Assembly: GCF_019204005.1 (NCBI RefSeq) | Contig: NZ_JAGSPA010000002.1 | Span: forward strand, 310,001-374,000 | Source of the DNA: Pacificimonas pallii | GTDB taxonomy: Bacteria; Pseudomonadota; Alphaproteobacteria; Sphingomonadales; Sphingomonadaceae | Reading direction: 5' to 3' | Length of the DNA stretch: 64,000 bases | Notes under the pieces: model-generated | The model's database searches: none | Told to the model about the DNA's origin: nothing | The model's input: the letters and a program-made list of their open reading frames with translations, nothing else | Part shown: piece after piece, positions 61,417-64,000 of the stretch | How positions within the stretch are numbered: position 1 is the stretch's first letter | Layout: each line of letters begins with the position of its first letter | Made by a program: the position numbers and the translations under genes

Positions 61417-61598
61417 ACCGCAGCTGGCGCCGCGGCCGAATGTCGCGCATCTTGGCGGCGCGGCGCCGCCTCCCCATCTGAATGACAAGGCGCGGCGTTC
61501 CCCCTTTTTCGCACGCGCCGCTGTAACTTGGCCGCTTCTGGCACTTTTGTCTCGGGAGCGGCCTTTTTCATGGCGCGGAGACGCGGCCCGCTGGCACG

Positions 61599-62450
61599 CT
61601 ATTCGGCGGCGAGACGATGATCGCCTGCGCGGTGAAGGTCCTCTAAAAACAACGATATGCCCTCGCCAAGCGCTGCGGACACCCGCGCGAACCCGGGACC
61701 GGGCATCAGCGATGTCATGTCGAGATATAAAGAGCGGTCGATTTCGATCTGAAGCGCATGCGCCGCCATGTTCGGCTCGCCAAAATACGCCGTCGCATAG
61801 CCGCCCGCATAGGGCGTGTTGCGCGCGGTCCGAAAATGACGGGACAACGCCGTCTCCATCGATTTCGAGAACCGGCGGTCGCAGCTGTCGCCGTGGCGGT
61901 CGCCAAGAACGGCTTCGGCGCCGCGACGTCCGGCCCTGCGCGGCAAAGGCGGCATGGAATGACAGTCGATCAGGATGGCAAATCCATTCGCCGCGCGGGC
62001 ACGGGCAAGAAGCGCGCCGAGCTGGCGGTGATAGGGCTCATGTACCTCCGCGATCCGCCTGTGCGCCTCGCTAAGCGGCAGGGGGCGCCGGTATATGGGA
62101 ACGCCGGGTGTCGCGATGCGCGGCAGAACGCCAAGCCCCGCACGGACGCGATCGCTTCGAAGGGCGCGCGGTGCGCCGTCGAGAATGGCGCTGTCCAGCT
62201 CCTCCGGCGCGCGATTGAGGTCGATATAGGTCCGGCCCCAGCGGGCGGATAGCAGCGGCAGATCGTGGGCTTCGGCGACGGGCATGACGAGCCGGTCCAC
62301 CAGCCGGTCTTCCGCGCGCATGAGGGCGTGCCGCCCGGGCATGGCATCGCGGAGGAACTCGTCAGGATATTCCGTACCGCTATGCGGTGAGGCGAGAACC
62401 ACCGGGGAAATGCGCGGACCGGCAATGTCGCGGAGAAAAAATGCTGACAT
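61599..62450 (-). CDS. N-formylglutamate amidohydrolase-family protein
   Basis: 283 residues of the HutG/FGase superfamily. Metal-site motifs: ASPHSGTEYP, RAEDRLVDRLV, TYIDLNRAPEELD and LIDCHSMPP, with ARDH-like GDRHGDSCD. It hydrolyses N-formyl-L-glutamate or a related amide. It is encoded divergently beside cpdR, an arrangement known from Caulobacter and Rhizobium. The 180 bases between it and the b561-type gene hold nothing recognised. Confidence 0.88.
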   Translation of the reverse strand: MSAFFLRDIAGPRISPVVLASPHSGTEYPDEFLRDAMPGRHALMRAEDRLVDRLVMPVAEAHDLPLLSARWGRTYIDLNRAPEELDSAILDGAPRALRSDRVRAGLGVLPRIATPGVPIYRRPLPLSEAHRRIAEVHEPYHRQLGALLARARAANGFAILIDCHSMPPLPRRAGRRGAEAVLGDRHGDSCDRRFSKSMETALSRHFRTARNTPYAGGYATAYFGEPNMAAHALQIEIDRSLYLDMTSLMPGPGFARVSAALGEGISLFLEDLHRAGDHRLAAE

Positions 62451-62571
62451 GCGTCCGCTGTAGCCCCTGGCCGCGCGGCCGGAAAGCCAGCAAAATTTTT
62501 GTAAGTCTTGATAGAATATTAACGGACCGCCATTACAAGGCCCATTGCGGGGCGATCGAACGGATATTGGT

Positions 62572-62958
62572 ATGACTGATCAGCCGGAAGGCGGCAAGCG
62601 AGGACGCATTCTTCTTGCAGAGGATGACGATTCGATGCGCGCTTTTCTTGAGCGCGCCATCGAGCGGGCGGGATATCATGTTGTGGCCGTGGACCGCGGG
62701 ACGGCGGCTCTGCCGCATATTGCGGGCGGCGAATTCGACCTGCTGCTCACGGATATCGTGATGCCTGAGATGGACGGCATCGAACTGGCGCAGCGCGCCG
62801 CCGCGCTGGCACCGGGCATGCGGGTCATGTTCATCACCGGCTTCGCGGCGGTTGCGATGGCCAAGAACAGCGGTGCGCCGGAAGGCGCGCGGGTGCTGTC
62901 GAAGCCCTTCCACCTGCGCGAGCTGACGGGAGAGATCGAACGTATGCTGGCTGCCTGA
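62572..62958 (+). CDS. cpdR: Cell-cycle response regulator CpdR
   Basis: 128 residues from ATG 62572, a single receiver domain without output domain. Acidic pair Asp18/Asp19, acceptor Asp61 (LLTDIVMPEMDG), Thr/Lys switch with Lys111 (VLSKPFH). In Caulobacter unphosphorylated CpdR brings substrates such as CtrA to the ClpXP protease during the cell cycle. The protein ends in Ala-Ala, as expected for a ClpXP-degraded adaptor (inference). Beside an N-formylglutamate amidohydrolase gene, as in other alphaproteobacteria. Confidence 0.9.
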   Translation: MTDQPEGGKRGRILLAEDDDSMRAFLERAIERAGYHVVAVDRGTAALPHIAGGEFDLLLTDIVMPEMDGIELAQRAAALAPGMRVMFITGFAAVAMAKNSGAPEGARVLSKPFHLRELTGEIERMLAA

Positions 62959-63056
62959 GCCCAGGCCCTGCGGTCCGTTTTCGGCGGCAATGAGAAAAGC
63001 GCAACTTTGGCCCTTGCCCCGCTCGGGCCGCACCGCTACATCGCCGTTTCTCGTGT

Positions 63057-63131
63057 GGGCGCATAGCTCAGTGGTAGAGCACTGTGTTGACATCGCAGGG
63101 GTCGGAAGTTCGAACCTTCCTGCGCCCACCA
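63057..63131 (+). tRNA. tRNA-Val(GAC)
   Basis: Acceptor GGGCGCA/TGCGCCC, D-arm TAGCTCAGTGGTAGAGC, anticodon stem CTGTG/CGCAG (one mismatch or G-T pair) with loop TTGACAT (anticodon GAC), T-arm GGAAGTTCGAACCTTCC, discriminator A and encoded CCA. Confidence 0.95.
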
Positions 63132-63162
63132 TTTTCTTCTGATCAGCACCGGGGGGTCCCCA

Positions 63163-63849
63163 GTGGACACTGAAGAATTCGAATTGTGGGAATCCGAAAG
63201 CGCCGACGAGTTCGCGGCCGCGGTCGCAGGCGATATCAGCTTTATCATCGACCAGGCGCTGGATGCCCGCCGGGAAGCCATCGTGGCGCTGCCGGTCGAG
63301 GATTTTCTGCTGCCTGCTTACGCCCTCGTGGCCGAAGGCAAGCGGAACTGGCGCCATGTCATCATCGTGCCAAGCTACGACGCGCTGATCGCCGTCGACG
63401 ATCCGAAGTCGAAAGTCGCGACGCTTGCGCGTATCTTCATGGCCAAGGGCGCGCGCGTCCTGCCGCTGGGCAGCGAGAATGCCGACTACCGCATGGCGGG
63501 CGCCGCCGCCGACGCACGCCTGCAGGATCTGGGCTGGCCGTTCGACCTGGTGCTGCTGACGATGTCCGATGAGGGCGATGTGTCCGGTCTCGTGCAGGGA
63601 CCGGATCTTGACGAGGCACTGACCGCCGATGACGATCGCCGGGCCTATGGCATGGCGGCAGATGACGGAGAGGCGCACGTCACAATCTCGCGCAAGACCA
63701 TCGTCAGTGCCCGTACGCTGATGTTCGCCTTGCAGGGCGCGTCGCAGAGTAGTGAGGTGGCAACCGCCGTCGAGGGCGGTGATAGCCCTGCGGCGAAATT
63801 GCTGGCCGGGGTCACCGTGCCGATCGACGCGCACGTCCTGCTGGACTGA
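63163..63849 (+). CDS. pgl: 6-phosphogluconolactonase-like protein
   Basis: 228 residues from GTG 63163 (GGGGGG upstream). The layout of the Pgl/SOL/glucosamine-6-phosphate isomerase superfamily: FELWESESADEFAAAVAGDI at the N-terminus, REAIVALPVEDFLLPAYALVA at the first substrate loop, then WRHVIIVPSYDALIAVDDPK and SKVATLARIF. The usual G-G-S/T-P loop and the catalytic His motif are weakly conserved here (VEDFLLP replaces GGKTPLP), so activity is less certain than family membership. Pgl hydrolyses 6-phosphogluconolactone in the pentose-phosphate and Entner-Doudoroff routes. Confidence 0.65.
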   Translation: MDTEEFELWESESADEFAAAVAGDISFIIDQALDARREAIVALPVEDFLLPAYALVAEGKRNWRHVIIVPSYDALIAVDDPKSKVATLARIFMAKGARVLPLGSENADYRMAGAAADARLQDLGWPFDLVLLTMSDEGDVSGLVQGPDLDEALTADDDRRAYGMAADDGEAHVTISRKTIVSARTLMFALQGASQSSEVATAVEGGDSPAAKLLAGVTVPIDAHVLLD

Positions 63850-63879
63850 GCACAGTCAGGCGATTGGGGAGGTCGCGAC

Positions 63880-64000
63880 ATGATCGTCTGGTCACCTGCA
63901 ATGTCCGCCGATGCGGCCGAGCGGTTGAAGGCGGCGCCTGCGGTGCAGCGTGTCCCCACCCCAAAGCTGGACCTTTACCGGCGGCGCGATTTCCTGGACC
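63880..64000 (+). CDS. Start of an unidentified gene (partial)
   Basis: ATG 63880 is preceded by a strong GGGGAGG seven bases away. Forty codons are visible to the window end (MIVWSPAMSADAAERLKAAP…). No family recognised from this fragment. Its spacing of 30 bases from the Pgl-like gene suggests one operon, perhaps with sugar-acid metabolism genes, as pgl often precedes edd/glk/zwf. Confidence 0.5.
   Translation, partial: MIVWSPAMSADAAERLKAAPAVQRVPTPKLDLYRRRDFLD

Overview
The window reads as chromosomal DNA of an alphaproteobacterium, most likely Sphingomonadales. The evidence is high GC with strong third-position GC in core genes, the dusB-ntrB-ntrC order, a fused ispDF, cpdR beside an N-formylglutamate amidohydrolase, the dsbA-like/smc pair, a SapC protein and a PEP-CTERM-like sorting tail. 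The genus is not determined from sequence alone.

Layout. 1-970: 3' end of an acidic protein, then two decayed IS5-type transposase fragments facing each other. 1,074-4,528: radical SAM protein, small membrane protein, MoaB-type protein and an MFS permease, all on the minus strand. 4,611-9,170: an accessory zone with two fragments of the 3' end of a type I secretion adaptor (hlyD). Each fragment is followed by different small genes (lipoproteins, orphan ORFs), and an intact chemotaxis receptor lies between them. 9,217-19,207: GDSL esterase with sorting tail, UDG-like protein, ETF-ubiquinone oxidoreductase/TPR/ispE operon, GNAT protein, infC with an ATT start, S9 peptidase. 19,278-27,537: two di-iron hydroxylases, a TetR-hydrolase-ABC membrane operon, CreD, an XRE regulator and an M14-type deacylase.

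27,893-32,595 and 38,220-38,790 are the most unusual parts. They are AT-rich islets in a GC-rich chromosome. One islet holds a ~1-kb tandem duplication of a PrsW-like membrane protease gene together with (part of) an acidic small-protein gene. Another holds a REP-type (RAYT) transposase flanked by a dispersed motif, consensus AATTAAGTATAGTGTCCC, and by an array of ~16 CCCGGAACT units. A third holds a possible Imm32-like orphan. Copies of the motif abut four separate AT-rich islets (4.66, 28.35-30.81, 31.5-31.8 and 38.2-38.8 kb).

32,688-64,000 is mostly core: UvrD helicase, AsmA-like protein, GGDEF/EAL protein, rsmD, an RsuA-family pseudouridine synthase, tRNA-Leu(CAA), DsbA-like lipoprotein, smc, tRNA-Arg(TCT), COQ10-like protein, cinA/pncC, ispDF, dusB-ntrB-ntrC, acpP-fabF-mltG, a glycosyltransferase-like protein, NlpC/P60 and MarR, M17 aminopeptidase, SapC, cytochrome b561-type protein, N-formylglutamate amidohydrolase, cpdR, tRNA-Val(GAC), 6-phosphogluconolactonase-like protein and the start of one more gene.

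Functional groups: isoprenoid supply (ispE, ispDF), quinone-linked electron transfer (ETF-QO, COQ10-like, b561), nitrogen signalling (ntrBC), fatty-acid and envelope synthesis (acpP, fabF, mltG, AsmA), and translation (infC, tRNAs, dusB, rsmD).
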